From Neckera pumila (lineage: Eukaryota; Streptophyta; Bryopsida; Hypnales; Neckeraceae), in the NCBI GenBank assembly GCA_963969595.1, contig OZ018413.1, forward strand, positions 7,066,211-7,130,210: 64,000 nt of DNA, written 5' to 3'. Position 1 is the stretch's first letter. Each line of letters starts with the position of its first letter. Below, piece after piece: positions 45,840-56,869 of the stretch. The notes beneath the pieces were generated by a model, which searched no databases, had not been told where the DNA came from, and saw nothing but the letters and a program-made list of their open reading frames with translations. A program made the position numbers and the translations under genes.

Positions 45840-46890
45840 AGTTGTAAACCAATCATGTCCAACAACCAAAGAAACAACAATGGTTCATCCTACCCTACCT
45901 TATTTAGAAGACTCAAGGTCTTCAATCTTCTCAATTGACCACAATCACTGTTCTTTGCTCCAACAATGGGAAACACCACGGCTTGTGATGAAGATTAGTG
46001 CGTTCACTACAAGGAACACCAGTGTTGTTGCTACAGCTGTTGGGTGCGCTTGCTGAACATTGCAGCTGAACAATCCATTCTTCTACTCTCACCATTTGAT
46101 TGCAAACCCTACAAAATCACAGGCTCTCTCTCTTGTAAATCGAATTTGAACTTCGCTCAAAAGTAATCACAATAAGCTATTGAATCTGGAATCAAAGAGC
46201 AGCAAATCTGATACTAAGCAAATGGAAATTTGTAAAATTGTAATTGAATCAAGCAGGAATTAAATGCTGAAGAACATTTGCCCATATGAATCTAGGCTTT
46301 GTGCTTGTAAAGAAGAGAACCAACCTTGCAACGTCACTCAGGAGCTTCACCACATGTCACGTGAAACCAAAATTTCTCTAAGTAACAGTTTGTCGCGTAC
46401 TATACATCGAAAAGAAGGTGACAGCAAGGCACATGCGAAGGACCAAAGTAAGAATCAAGGTAATATTGTATAATTGCCAAATTGCACCTTTAAATTTTAT
46501 TTTTTCAACTCCTCGAAACAACAAAATTTAATTGGTATTTACACTAAATCAAATGTAGATAAACTATTCTATTTTAATAATTTATTTATCAATTGCATAT
46601 ATTTCTAATTTAATCCCTAAAGGACCATTCCTTGCACTTCCTTTCATATGTGACCTAATGTTCCAGGAGAACTGCCCGTTGGTATGTTTGCACTTGCCGC
46701 ACTTGGTGTTAAGGGGTGATGTTTGCAATGTGAATCTGGTGCTGAAGTACTATAGATCTAAATTTGTTCCTAAGATCCTCAGTAACATAACTCTTTAACA
46801 CCAAATGCTTACATACCTCTAAATAAGATAAGATGATGTATCATCTATTTTGTGCTTCATGGTTTGTTTTCTATTAGTTCTAACAATTTT
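45840..46890. other. Spacer, nothing recognised
   Basis: An open stretch at 46264-46473 ends near a possible donor but has no recognisable domain. No other structure seen. Confidence 0.4.
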
Positions 46891-46893
46891 CAC

Positions 46894-47473
46894 CACGTGC
46901 ACTCGGGGAGGGCACTTGGTTCTACTACTGCAAACCACGTGCGAACAAGTGGTTTCTAATAAACTATAATTTCAACCTAAAATTTTGAGCATTGTTTGGT
47001 AATGACTATAGGTTTCTATTGCCAAAATTTCTAACTCAAATGAAATATGGAATGATTTCTAGAAGAGGTTGAAAATGAACCTAAAATGGCATATTTTTCA
47101 ACTCAAATATTTATAGAGAACACATTTAGATGACTATTGCATCAATATTCAACTCAAAATGAGCTTTCAATAGAGAATTATTTTTAGGATTTTTTTGTTC
47201 ATTTTTTAGACAATTTTTGAGGATATAATATAGGGGTGTGAAAGTTATTTTTCAGTTCTGCAGTGTATCTATTTACTTCAAAAATTTGTAACTAATTATC
47301 ATTAGCAAATAAAAATATTAATAATTCAAAACATAAACTTTCAAATTAGGAGAATATATTCATATTTTTTTTGTTTTCATTTACTTAAATTTTAGGATAT
47401 AATATAGGGGGTACAAAGTTTTGTTCGCACGTTGTTTGGATTAGATACACTAAGTGCACCCCCCGAGCACGTG
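46894..47473. mobile_element. TIR element with CACGTG-containing ends
   Basis: CACGTGCACTCGGGGAGGGC at the left, and at the right the inverse of CACGTGCTCGGGGGGTGCAC: imperfect ~25-bp inverted ends around 530 bp of AT-rich non-coding DNA. The interior repeats GGATATAATATAGGGG twice. Confidence 0.55.
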
Positions 47474-47833
47474 CATGGTATATTATATGGTCTCTAATCA
47501 CAGTTGTGAACAATGAACTTTGTGAATTTGTCATCTCCAAATGTTCAAGAAGAGGTGACTTGTGTGAAGCTCACTTTCTTGACACAACCTAATAAAACCA
47601 ACAAAGAAGTGCCCAACTGGAAAACTTCCCTCCCAGGATTCAATATTGATACACGGAGCGTGTAATAAAAATTCAATATTGAAGCACTTCAGAATTTTAT
47701 AACTGTAAGTTTTCCTTATTGTAAAGTAGGTATTGAAACTTTACTTTAGTGGTACACGTGAAATGCTGCAGATTCTATATGGAGGCTTGCAAATGCAATC
47801 CGAGGCTTCAATTAGTCAAAAAAAACTTCTTGT

Positions 47834-48102
47834 TTAGTCAATTTTGTTAAAATGGCAATATTCCATATGCCATTTTCAAACCACATGGTCTAAACCACAA
47901 AAGGGACATCTAGGATTGATATAGATTTCAAGGCACATGGTCTAAAAAATCTAGGATCTTTATAGTTTCCAGATATCTAGAGCCGACATAGATTTCAAAA
48001 ATTTAGGACAAATATAGATTTCAGACCATTTCAGATTGCACAGTCTGAACTGTAAAAAGTACCAAACTAACAGAATATTGTCATTTTAACGAAATTGATC
48101 AT
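47834..48102. mobile_element. Family M1 copy c, 4-bp duplication TTGT
   Basis: TTAGTCAATTTTGTTAAAAT at the left and TTTTAACGAAATTGATCAT at the right are inverted ends, with TTGT at 47830-47833 and 48103-48106. The core shows CACATGGTCTAAA motifs. 269 bp, non-coding. Confidence 0.8.
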
Positions 48103-48447
48103 TTGTACAATGCATTTATAAAATTTCATCCAAAAGGTGTGATGCAGTACTAAAATTTGTATTGACATTTTATTGCACAGTAATGCTTGCAGGAGGAACT
48201 CTTTCAACATTGAATAGTGGAAGATTGTGTGCTAATAGAAGGTTGAACGCAGAGAAGAGATTGATGTCAAGTTTGTAGTTGATCATTGGAGATGGCTAGT
48301 CTAATTTTCGTTCTGCTATCTTTTTAATGTGCAAATTCTTCTTGGCCGTGCCTTCCTGGCTACTCTTCTATCCTTCCTCGCCTCCAGGTATACAAATATT
48401 TCTTAACTCTCATACTTTGCACCACGAATGGGAGATTGAATGCACTG

Positions 48448-48768
48448 ATGGCCAATTTCATTAAAACGGCGGTATTCCATTACAATGGCACATATTTCAG
48501 TTCAGACCGCGTGGTTTGAAATCTATGTGAGCCCTAGATCTCTGATCTCTATACCATTCCTAGATATCAAAAATCTATAACAATACTAGATTTTGTAGAT
48601 AATGCAGTCAGAAATCTATAGCTGTCTTAGATCTCTGAAACCTATATTTGACCTAGATGTTTGTAATCTATACTGGTCTTAGATGTCACTTTTGAATGCT
48701 GCCATTTTAATGGAATTCGAAATGGACAATGGCACGCGGAATACCGCCATTTTAATGAAATTGGCCAT
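48448..48768. mobile_element. Family M1 copy b, 4-bp duplication ACTG
   Basis: ATGGCCAATTTCATTAAAAC at the left and TTTTAATGAAATTGGCCAT at the right, with ACTG on both sides (48444-48447, 48769-48772). A second terminus-like segment (GCTGCCATTTTAATGGAATT) lies about 50 bp inside the right end. Confidence 0.85.
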
Positions 48769-49531
48769 ACTGGACTCAATTCCAAAACTGTTGCGAACAC
48801 CAGTTAACAAATATGGTAAACCTGAAAATGCACATCTCCTGAACCCATTGTCATTAACCAGAACCAATTGGTATTGTAGTGACATTAATTATTTTTTTGG
48901 TTACAAGGTGGCAATTTTCGCTGTCAGGAAGCAAAATACTATATCTGACTTTCAGATTGCTTCAACCTCCCGTGATTCAATTGCCATTCTTGGTGTGGCA
49001 GTTAGGGTGGTTCCAGGTCTAAACCAAGTGCAGTATATTTTTTTTTCAAAGGTTCATATAGGTTATTATATGACACTCTCGCTCTCTAACTTAGGAACAC
49101 CCAAAATCCCAACTTTTGGTGGTTACGTACAGTTCCTATTACCAGTATTAAATTTTGATATACCATACCCGGAACCCTGAAGGCAGGTTTTAGGTCTGCT
49201 GAATAATTGTTTCATCTGCGGATCTACCAGAAACTAAGAATATTCCGCCCATATTATGCAATAATCCTTTGCAGTACAATTACAATTTTCCAAAAATTTT
49301 GACCACCGGGTACGGTATCTCTATCATATGAAAGATGGTTCCTATTAGTAGACTGGGGTTTTTGGAAATCGTTAGAATATTTTCTTGGTAGATAATCTGA
49401 AACCAACACTTGAAAACAAATGCTCAGGTTATCTACAACCTTCCAATGAACATGTACTCATTGTCTAAGATAATAGGGTGGAGATTTGTAAGTGTTCCTA
49501 CCTCAACAAGGAGGTATTGCAAATGGGTTAC

Positions 49532-49965
49532 GTATTAGATAACCGACGAGCCGCGGTAGCAGCGAGTAGGTTATCGGACATAACCAGTTGTTCACTTTTC
49601 AATCACAACCTTTGATCTCCGTGATCCAAGGGTGGCGGAAGCAAGTTGAGAAGAGAGAAGGTTATGAGTTGCAACTTGTAATGGCAATGGTGATGGGTTG
49701 CCAATGGGATGGTGCCACGTGAGTGTTGAAAACTCAACAACCGGTTATGTATTAGATAACCGACGAGCCGTGGTAGTAGCGAGTAGGTTATCGGACATAA
49801 CCTGTTGTTCACTTTTCAATCACAACCTTTGATCTCCATGATCCAAGGGTGGAGGAAGCAAGTTGAGAGGAGAGAAGGTCATGAGTTGCAACTTGTAATG
49901 GCAATGGTGATGGGTTGCCAATGGGACGGTGCCACGTGAGTGTTGAAAACTCAACAACCGGTTAT
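49532..49965. repeat. 217-bp tandem repeat, two units
   Basis: Units start at 49532 and 49749 (GTATTAGATAACCGACGAGC) and are nearly identical to AAAACTCAACAACCGGTTAT. The front of each unit is an inverted repeat: GGTTATGT-ATTA-GATAACC against GGTTATC-GG-ACATAACC. A third, shortened unit lies at 53935-54112. Both locations abut pieces of the GT29 gene. Confidence 0.85.
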
Positions 49966-50680
49966 GTATTCTTGTTTTCCTTGAATCGGCAGGCGGCAAA
50001 TGGATTAAGGTTACAAGCTGAAGTGAAAGACCAGTGCCAGCTCCTACTCAAGTATGCCGAAGGATCTAACAACACATTGGTACCTTTGTTTGTCTGTTCA
50101 TTTACCTCGCGTCAAGATCAAGAGTAGTAAGAGATGTTACTTCCACAATGAGATTGTACTCTCGTGCTACCAGACATTACATGAGTGGCTGAATCCTGCT
50201 CAATCAAGGATTCCATATCAGGAAAAATTCATGTTAAAGAGGGGTAACCTCACCACCGTGCTCTCCGTATCTAGTGCTTGCTTGTCATTCCTAAGTAAAT
50301 AGGCTCCACTGAGGCAACGGACTCTCAGAGTCTGGCGGAGCTAAGTTGCTGCTCTCTGGGAGACGGTAGATGCATAGGCTGATGAATTGAGTGTCTAAGA
50401 GCAGCCCCACTCCAACACGGGGAAGCAACACTTCAAATGTTCTGCACCATTGATCTTAGAAAATCTTCACATTTGAATGTGTGCAAAGGGCAGTTCAACA
50501 GTCAATTCAAGGTTTACAAGCCACTGGACTACCTGTTCAATGTGTGTACTGACACACTTCTCCTCTGGGAACAGGTGGGTATACCTTTGCCACAAAATTA
50601 TGCCGATTGGTGTAGCAATGAGAATGAGGGTCTGTGAAATACTGAACTGACATTTTGATTTCTGACATTTTCGAGTGCAG

Positions 50681-50776
50681 TGCCATAACGTGACTACTAA
50701 ATTGACTAGAGATTACCTAGATGCTTGCCCAAATGGGTGGCTGGAATACGTCCCAACTCGAATTTCACAATTGTAG
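50681..50776 (+). pseudogene. GT29 exon with LTRDYLDACPNGWLEY
   Basis: Lies between TCGAGTGCAG and GTGAAG, open except for the last codon, TAG. The previous piece ends WEQ at GTGGGT, so both junctions look like real splice sites. The stop directly at the donor is a lesion or marks a shifted donor. Confidence 0.6.
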
Positions 50777-51295
50777 GTGAAGCTCGTAGGATCTTTCTTC
50801 ATCTGCTATCTATATTTTTTTCCTGATATTGGTTGGTATGCTACTGCAGAAATAACATTCCTTACGAGTTGAGAGAATCAGACCTTCTTCTTCTCACCCA
50901 AAAGATAGATGGCTATTAAACATTTCAAAAGTTTGGGCATTCAGTGCATGGTACTCAATGACTTAGTGACTTAGTGATTGTCCAGTGCATATATGTCTTC
51001 TTGTAGCTTTTGATAACTCCCACTTAAAATGAGCTCAAGATGTGCACAAAAGGAATCGGCATTCCTTTTCCAAATATGTTGAGGTAGCTCCTCAAGGATG
51101 TTATGTGAACGAGAGATGGATTTAGGAATTTCAGATTATATTAATTGCGTTTCTTAACAGAAAGTAAAGAGGTATTGACAGAGGCATTCGGATGCATAGA
51201 AGAATCTGTGAGGAACAGGAATTGTGTAAGTAACTAATTAGATGAAGAGGTGTGAATATGTGATGTTGAAGTGCCTTTGACATATGCGACAATAG

Positions 51296-51536
51296 GAGCT
51301 TATGCAAAGAAGAATTGCAGCTCGTGTTGCCATCTAAGCCCCCCTTCAAACCTCGACAATTTGCAACCTGTGCAATTGTGGGAAACTCTGGCGATCTGCT
51401 TCACGCCAACTTTGGATCTGAAATCAATGCACATAATGCAGTCTTCGCGACAATGAAGCTCCAGTCAATGAGGTATATGCTACTACAGTCAACATCCTTC
51501 AAGAGCCTTGGAGGCTCGAGAAGGATATTGGACTAA
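51296..51536 (+). pseudogene. GT29 exon carrying sialylmotif L
   Basis: LCKEELQLVLPSKPPFKPRQ leads into CAIVGNSGDLL and FGSEINAHNAVF. After 51446 the expected continuation RDNEAPVNEVYA is read one base over, so one base is missing. The Cys and the GNSG core typical of motif L are present. Confidence 0.8.
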
Positions 51537-51539
51537 TGT

Positions 51540-51967
51540 CGAGTTGTTTCATTGAATCTCAAATGTGTGGATCTATATTTTGTACGGTTTCATATTAGGG
51601 ATCTTGAAGTGCTCTCCACTTTCTTTCTATTTGAGATTGGCATGATTTCAAGCCCCATTTGAATCTTGTCTAATAGTACTAGGCTTCTTTGTAGGTAGAA
51701 TCTATAAATTGCGTTACCTAAATCACTTCGTTTTTGGAAGAAAAAGGCAAAGATACTTGTAAATCCAGATGCCAGCTTAATATGCAAGAACCTGGCTAAT
51801 CAAAGCAACATCCAAATGCTTTTTGCAGACACATATGCAAAGCATGGGGGTTGGAAAAGGACTTTCTGTCTGATTGTAGAAGGTGTTGCACACAACTTAG
51901 TAGAGGTTGTTAAGGGAAATGGTTTGACCTATTCCCTTCCATGTTTTTTTTAGTATTGGTAGCATGC
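51540..51967. other. Spacer between GT29 motif L and the inserted element
   Basis: Probably former intron. No exon recognised; open stretches on the minus strand have no family resemblance. Confidence 0.4.
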
Positions 51968-52416
51968 TTAGAGCATTGCCACCGTGGGGTAGTCAAATCC
52001 CCACGGCAAAAAGGGTTTGGCGTACTCAATTGGCCAACCGGGCATAGTGACTTTCAAAGCCCCCACTATAACACGGCCAAGCGGACCTGGTCTTTCCATT
52101 GTTTTGGAGACCATTAATGAAAAAGTTGGAAAAGTTGGCTACAATCATTAATGTAAAAGTTAATTCTAAATTTGAATTAGAGATCTACAGTGACTGTGCT
52201 CCACTGCTACACCACTACTTCTACTTGTTTGGTCTATTTTTATTTTTTATTTTTTTATTTTTAAACAAATGGAAAGAACCATTGCAGTTTGGTCTATTTT
52301 CAAGCAAGCTTTTATATTGCATTTGTTTAGAGCTCTTATGAATGTTTTTGAATTAATTTTAGGCCCTACATCTATAAATAACTAGGGGATTAAAAATAAA
52401 AAATTTACCTTTTATA

Positions 52417-52424
<8 letters not shown>

Positions 52425-52480
<56 letters not shown>
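52425..52480. repeat. (TA)n microsatellite
   Basis: About 50 bp of TA dinucleotide with one TG interruption, inside the PIF-like element. Confidence 0.95.
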
Positions 52481-52481
<1 letters not shown>

Positions 52482-52645
52482 TCTTATGCATATTTCTATA
52501 TATTTTTATATAGAATTTCATTTTATATTTATATATATTCTTATATCTATATATTTGTTTATACTAAACCAATATCTAAGTATTCTCTTACACTTTACAA
52601 ATATTTATTCAATTTTTGTTTTAGTTTGTTTTTGATTTTTTACCC

Positions 52646-53070
52646 CCTTCCAAAGTATGAGGTGTGTGTATTGTGTGAAGGATTGCTTCCAAAGCGTCCC
52701 CACATACTTGAAAGGTACAAATTAAAACAAGGCTCATGATTTAATTTCTTATTTATATTTTCATCCTTTTTTTTTTACCCTTCCAATGTATGAGGTGTGT
52801 GCATTGTGTGAAAGATTGCTTCCAAAGCGTCCCCACATACTTAGAGGATACAAATTAAAACAAGGCTCATGATTTAATTTCTTATTTATATTTTCATCCT
52901 TTTTTTTTACCCTTCCAATGTATGAGGTGTGTGCATTGTGTGAAGGATTGCTTCCAAAGCGTCCCCCACATACTTGGAGGGTATAAATTAAAACAAGGTT
53001 CATGACCTAATTTTTAATTTTTATATTTTTGTCTAGGATTTTTTCCATCCTTCCAAGGTTATACATTGGA
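52646..53070. repeat. Tandem repeat of about 133 bp, three units plus a remnant
   Basis: Units start CCTTCCAA at 52646, 52779 and 52911, with a shortened unit at 53049. Each contains GTATGAGGTGTGTGCATTG, CTTCCAAAGCGTCCCCACAT and a T-rich tail. Expansion within a transposon interior. Confidence 0.85.
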
Positions 53071-53826
53071 GCATGGCTTATGACTCGTTTTTTTTTAGAG
53101 ATTAACTATAAGCCCATGTATTTTTTTTAATAGTAAAATCACATTTAGAAAAACTTTAGCACTTTAGGATAAGCATAGAAGAATTTTTTTGCTTAATGGA
53201 GAAGTATGGTATAGATCATTCAAATCACCAGTGTCATACATGTCAATTTTGAGGAGTGAGGCTGCTTAAAAAAAATGGAAATATGAAAATACGTAGACTT
53301 CTTCTTCCATAAAAAATATTAAAAACATGAAAACCTTCTATTTTGTGATTGCCCTACACTTCCTCACCTCTGTGCATGGCTACTTCACCCACCCTTGCGC
53401 CCTCTCACTGCTACAGGCCCACTTTTTGCATTGAATTTATGATCCCACTCATTAAAAAAGCGCTAAAAATAACGTAAAAGTAGTAAACCCCAGGCTCATT
53501 GCAAATTCCACTGTGCACCGGATGCTAAGGGAAAAAGAGCCAAATATCTTGCGCCCGGTGGTTGAAACTTTGTTGGCCGTGCCACAGTGGGGGAGATTGG
53601 GCTTCCGGGCTCTGCCTATGACGTCCCGGCCATATTCCCTGAGTCACGGTGGCGATGCTCTTATGAATTCAACTTAATCGTTAAGGAATCCACGTAAATA
53701 GCAATGACTTATGATTGGATCATCTACACTGCATAGGGGTATTAAGGGAACCAAATAATTAAAGGGACCTTTCTTTAGAAATTGTACATATTTGAGACAA
53801 GATATACAACTCAAGGTAGTTCCAAG

Positions 53827-53937
53827 GTGTGGAATTCCGACAAGGTGCCAAGGGCACGGGTATCAAATCCATAAAGCTGGCTGTCTCCATGTGCGAGGAA
53901 GTGGATATCTACGGATTCACTGTCAAACCCGGCTACA
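53827..53937 (+). pseudogene. GT29 exon carrying sialylmotif S
   Basis: GAKGTGIKSIKLAVSMC then EEVDIYGFTVKPGY, the conserved second sialylmotif region of plant sialyltransferase-like proteins. The sequence turns into the third 217-bp repeat unit straight after PGY, so the C-terminal part (motif III and VS) is lost. Confidence 0.75.
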
Positions 53938-54112
53938 TATTAGATAACCGGTTGTTCACTTTTCAATCACAACCTTTGATCTTCATGATCCAAGGGTGTA
54001 GGAAGCAAGTTGAAAAGAGAGAAGGTTATGAGTTACAACTTGTAATGGCAATGGTCATGGGTTGCCAATGGGACGGTGCCTCGTGAGTGTTGAAAACTCA
54101 ACAACTGGTTAT
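53935..54112. repeat. Third, shortened unit of the 217-bp repeat
   Basis: ATATTAGATAACCGG followed directly by TTGTTCACTTTTCAATC; the ~40 bp carrying the second arm of the inverted repeat is missing. It otherwise matches units 1 and 2 through AAAACTCAACAACTGGTTAT. Confidence 0.85.
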
Positions 54113-54445
54113 GGAAATTGGTCAGTTTATATTTGTTTATATCATGTACTTGTCAGCTTGTGCATCTCAAATACGAGTAGTCTTTGGGACGGGATCTTCG
54201 AAGCCAAGTTTGAAGTCTTTATCTTTTGAGTCTTCATAGCGCAAGTCACTGTGTTGGTCTCTGGTAATCCCTACCTGTATCCCTGGGCAGGACCAGCTAC
54301 TGGGCCCCTCTCTGGTGACAAGAACTTTTTCCTCTCTTCTTCAAGTCCTGATAGAGGATGCTATTTGCGTCAATGTAAGCATTTTAACTAACATTTTAGA
54401 GTGTGCTTCCTTTAAGGAGCTCACTGGAGAATTCAGTTTGGAATG

Positions 54446-54660
54446 GGTATTTTGTTAGAATGGCAATATTCCACAAACTTGGCAGTTGTAGGTTTAGATC
54501 ATATGGTCTGAAATGTAAACCAATCCTATATTTTAGACCATGTGGTCTGAAATGTAAACCAATCCTATATTTTAGACCATGTGGTCTGAAATCTATAACA
54601 GACCTAGAAAATGGATGGGATAATGGCGGAAGAATATCACCATTTTAACGAAATATGTGT
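54446..54660. mobile_element. Family M1 copy d with internal 39-bp tandem repeat
   Basis: Left TATTTTGTTAGAATGGCAAT and right CACCATTTTAACGAAATATG are inverted ends. Three 39-bp units (54493, 54532, 54571) of TTTAGACCATGTGGTCTGAA lie inside, each with a 14-bp near-palindrome. Non-coding, though the repeat reads open. Confidence 0.7.
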
Positions 54661-55134
54661 TTTGGGGACTACAAGGATAATGAAACTCTATTGAGATCAA
54701 AATGCTTGTTCTTCATGCAATATATTTGATGACTTCTTACACAATCATGTATAGTGGGAGGTTGCGGACCACTATTGACGGGACAACAGGAATCCATTTC
54801 CAAAGATAATAGGTCATGTAAGTTTTGCAAAGTCATACTTACTCCCAACTTGCTAGTCAAAATGTAAACCGATCGTATCAAAAGACATGAGTCTTAGTAA
54901 CACGAGTGTATCGATTGTACTAAAAGACATGAGTTGTTGGTACTAACACGGTTCAATTTTCCTCAAAAGGTTTCAATGGTATCCTCTACCTTACATTAAT
55001 AACCATTGGACACTTAGTCAAGCGGAAGTGGAAGCAAAATGGAATTCTTAATAATTCTCATCTCATTAAACAAAATGGAGCATTCCAACTTTTCCACTTT
55101 TAAATATTTCTTTAGAACCACTTCCAACTTTTTC
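54661..55134. other. Spacer, nothing recognised
   Basis: No gene or structured repeat seen. Confidence 0.4.
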
Positions 55135-55387
55135 ATTTTTCAAAAAAGTGATTTTTGAAGAATTTTTTTGAGCTGCCCGGGTTGCCCGTCGAGTAACAAA
55201 AACCACATATCACGCAACAACTTTTTAACCATGTAGTCAAAAGTTATGAAAATTGTTGGACCTTAAAGCTACTTTTCACACACATGTTTTGTGAAATTTT
55301 CAAAGAAAAATAAATAAAAACTCCGTTTGTAGTGAGCTGCCCAAAATCGCTATGTTGCCAAAAAAACGGTGTTTGGTCCTTTAGGGG
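55135..55387. mobile_element. Family C transposon fragment (one end)
   Basis: In reverse complement it matches the first ~250 bp of the element at 6065 (CGATTTTGGGCAGCTCACTAC and following). It ends CCTTTAGGGG next to TTAA (55388-55391). The other end is missing. Confidence 0.65.
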
Positions 55388-55391
55388 TTAA

Positions 55392-56390
55392 CCTCAAAAG
55401 GACTACAAGGCCACCAAATAAGTGGCTTCTGCAACTACATTTGCAGAAAATACAAAATGTGAATCTCACTAACAATCCACGAACAACAAAAACACTTTGG
55501 ATGATTTTTTCTATTGAATCTGTCAGAGCAATACTGCAACCCGATCAAGAAATGACCATGTGTGCAATTTTTTGGTGAAATTTTTGAGGACGGAGAAGGC
55601 ACTTTCATCAATATAAATACAAGGTGGTCCACGCACACTCAATTCATCACACTTGTCACATACAAGTTTGAGCATAGAGCAACAAAGACCTACAAGGAGC
55701 AACAGAGAAGCACCGAAGAGCCATATTTGGAAAGGAGTGCACAAGCGTGGTGCTTGACCCCAACGGAGCTTTGGGAGATAAGTTTTTTACGTCGTAGACG
55801 TTTTGCATCCATCAGTGTTTTTTTCATCAATAGTTGTAGTTTATAGCAGAGTTTAGGGTTTTGCGATTTGGCAACCATTTGCACCAAAGTAATTGGCCTC
55901 GCACCATGTCCATGGAAAGAATAGAAAGGGCTGCAAATTGACAGAAAATTTCAAATTAAAAAAAATCTTGGATGAACTTGCTAGATTGTAGATGACAACA
56001 TAATTATGAATATGTGATATGTGCTACTGTGATACTTTCTATCCACATAATATGTAGATGAATGTTGAAATTTGGAGCATTACTATAACATTTAATCTTG
56101 CCACTTTTGCACTTCATAAAAAATGAAAAAAAACCACCTCGTTTACAGGTGTTGCACCAGGCATTTTTTTACAGACGGAGTAATCAAATTCGATGTAACT
56201 TAGCATCTCCTTTTCTCTGTTTGTGGTTTAGGGGATGGCTTGACAATGTTTAGTACAATCATCAGCAGTTTGGAGCTATAATTATTTTGAATCTCCTGAA
56301 TGTTATTGGTCACTTCTGTGTCTCCACATTTTGACACTGAGTTCAGATTGGCATACTCTTATTGCCAGGATTAGAACATGAATCTTCTAC
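55392..56390. other. Spacer with open stretches, nothing recognised
   Basis: A 94-codon open frame at 55562-55846 has a basic and aromatic composition but no domain I recognise and no supported start. I would not call a gene. Confidence 0.4.
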
Positions 56391-56697
56391 TTAGGTAGTC
56401 TGCTCTAAAAGTGCCCATGCTCTAAAAGCGATCAAGACACGGAGGTACATTTTGTGTTCTTCAATGTACCAATAGTGTACATTTCAGGAGGTAGTTGCTT
56501 TTAGTGACTATTGTGTTTGAACTTCAAAATTTGTAACAAACTCTACAAAGGTCCAAAAAATATGAAACGACTTGGAATTAGATGCCAATTCCATTATTCT
56601 TCCTACAAAAATTTATTGAAAACTATTTCAAGGAATTTAGCTTCCTTAAAAAAGGTAATAAGCTCTTAAATGGTCGCTTTATGAGTAGACTACCTTA
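56391..56697. mobile_element. Family E element, complete copy
   Basis: TTAGGTAGTCTGCTC at the left and the inverse of TAAGGTAGTCTACTC at the right form the ends of a ~307-bp non-coding element. The second copy at 42412 carries a family D insertion. Confidence 0.65.
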
Positions 56698-56869
56698 GAC
56701 GCAAAATTGATTGATCGAATGCACATATGTAGTATTTGTGTGACCAAGCAAATCCTATAATTCCATGTGAGCTGGTTTGGGGCTATTTGGATTACATGGT
56801 TGACGGAAGATGTTTGCTTCATTTTTTCTTTGAAACCATTGAAGCAAACTATAGGATTTTAAATTTTAA

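Larger units (their letters stand above)
51971..53660. mobile_element. PIF/Harbinger-like element of 1690 bp inside the GT29 gene
   Basis: GAGCATTGCCACCGTG at the left and the inverse of GAGCATCGCCACCGTG at the right, with TTA on both sides (51968-51970, 53661-53663). A 3-bp TTA/TAA duplication is characteristic of PIF/Harbinger (Tourist) elements. The interior holds an AT microsatellite and ~133-bp tandem repeats, and no transposase. Confidence 0.8.
49993..53937 (+). pseudogene. Sialyltransferase-like (GT29) gene, decayed and split
   Basis: Pieces in family order: 49993-50243 (EVKDQCQLLLKYAEG, then in another frame VKIKSSKRCYFHNEIVLSCY), 50437-50574 (FKVYKPLDYLFNVC), 50681-50776 (KLTRDYLDACPNGWLEY), 51161-51225, 51296-51536 with sialylmotif L (FATCAIVGNSGDLL...FGSEI), and about 53827-53937 with sialylmotif S (TGIKSIKLAVSMCEEVDIYGF). 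Lesions: frame change near 50070, in-frame TAG at 50774-50776, one base missing at 51446, a 1.7-kb transposon between the two motifs, and loss of everything after the motif S exon. Plant GT29 proteins are Golgi type II enzymes; plants lack sialic acid and roles in pectin rhamnogalacturonan II have been proposed. Confidence 0.75.

Noticed and set aside
52761..53003. Minus-strand open frame with a duplicated peptide
   Set aside because: It reads the ~133-bp tandem repeat within the PIF-like element.
54403..54648. Open frame with a repeated FRPCGLKCKPILY peptide
   Set aside because: The peptide repeat reflects the 39-bp DNA repeat inside an M1 transposon; no start context or homology supports a protein.
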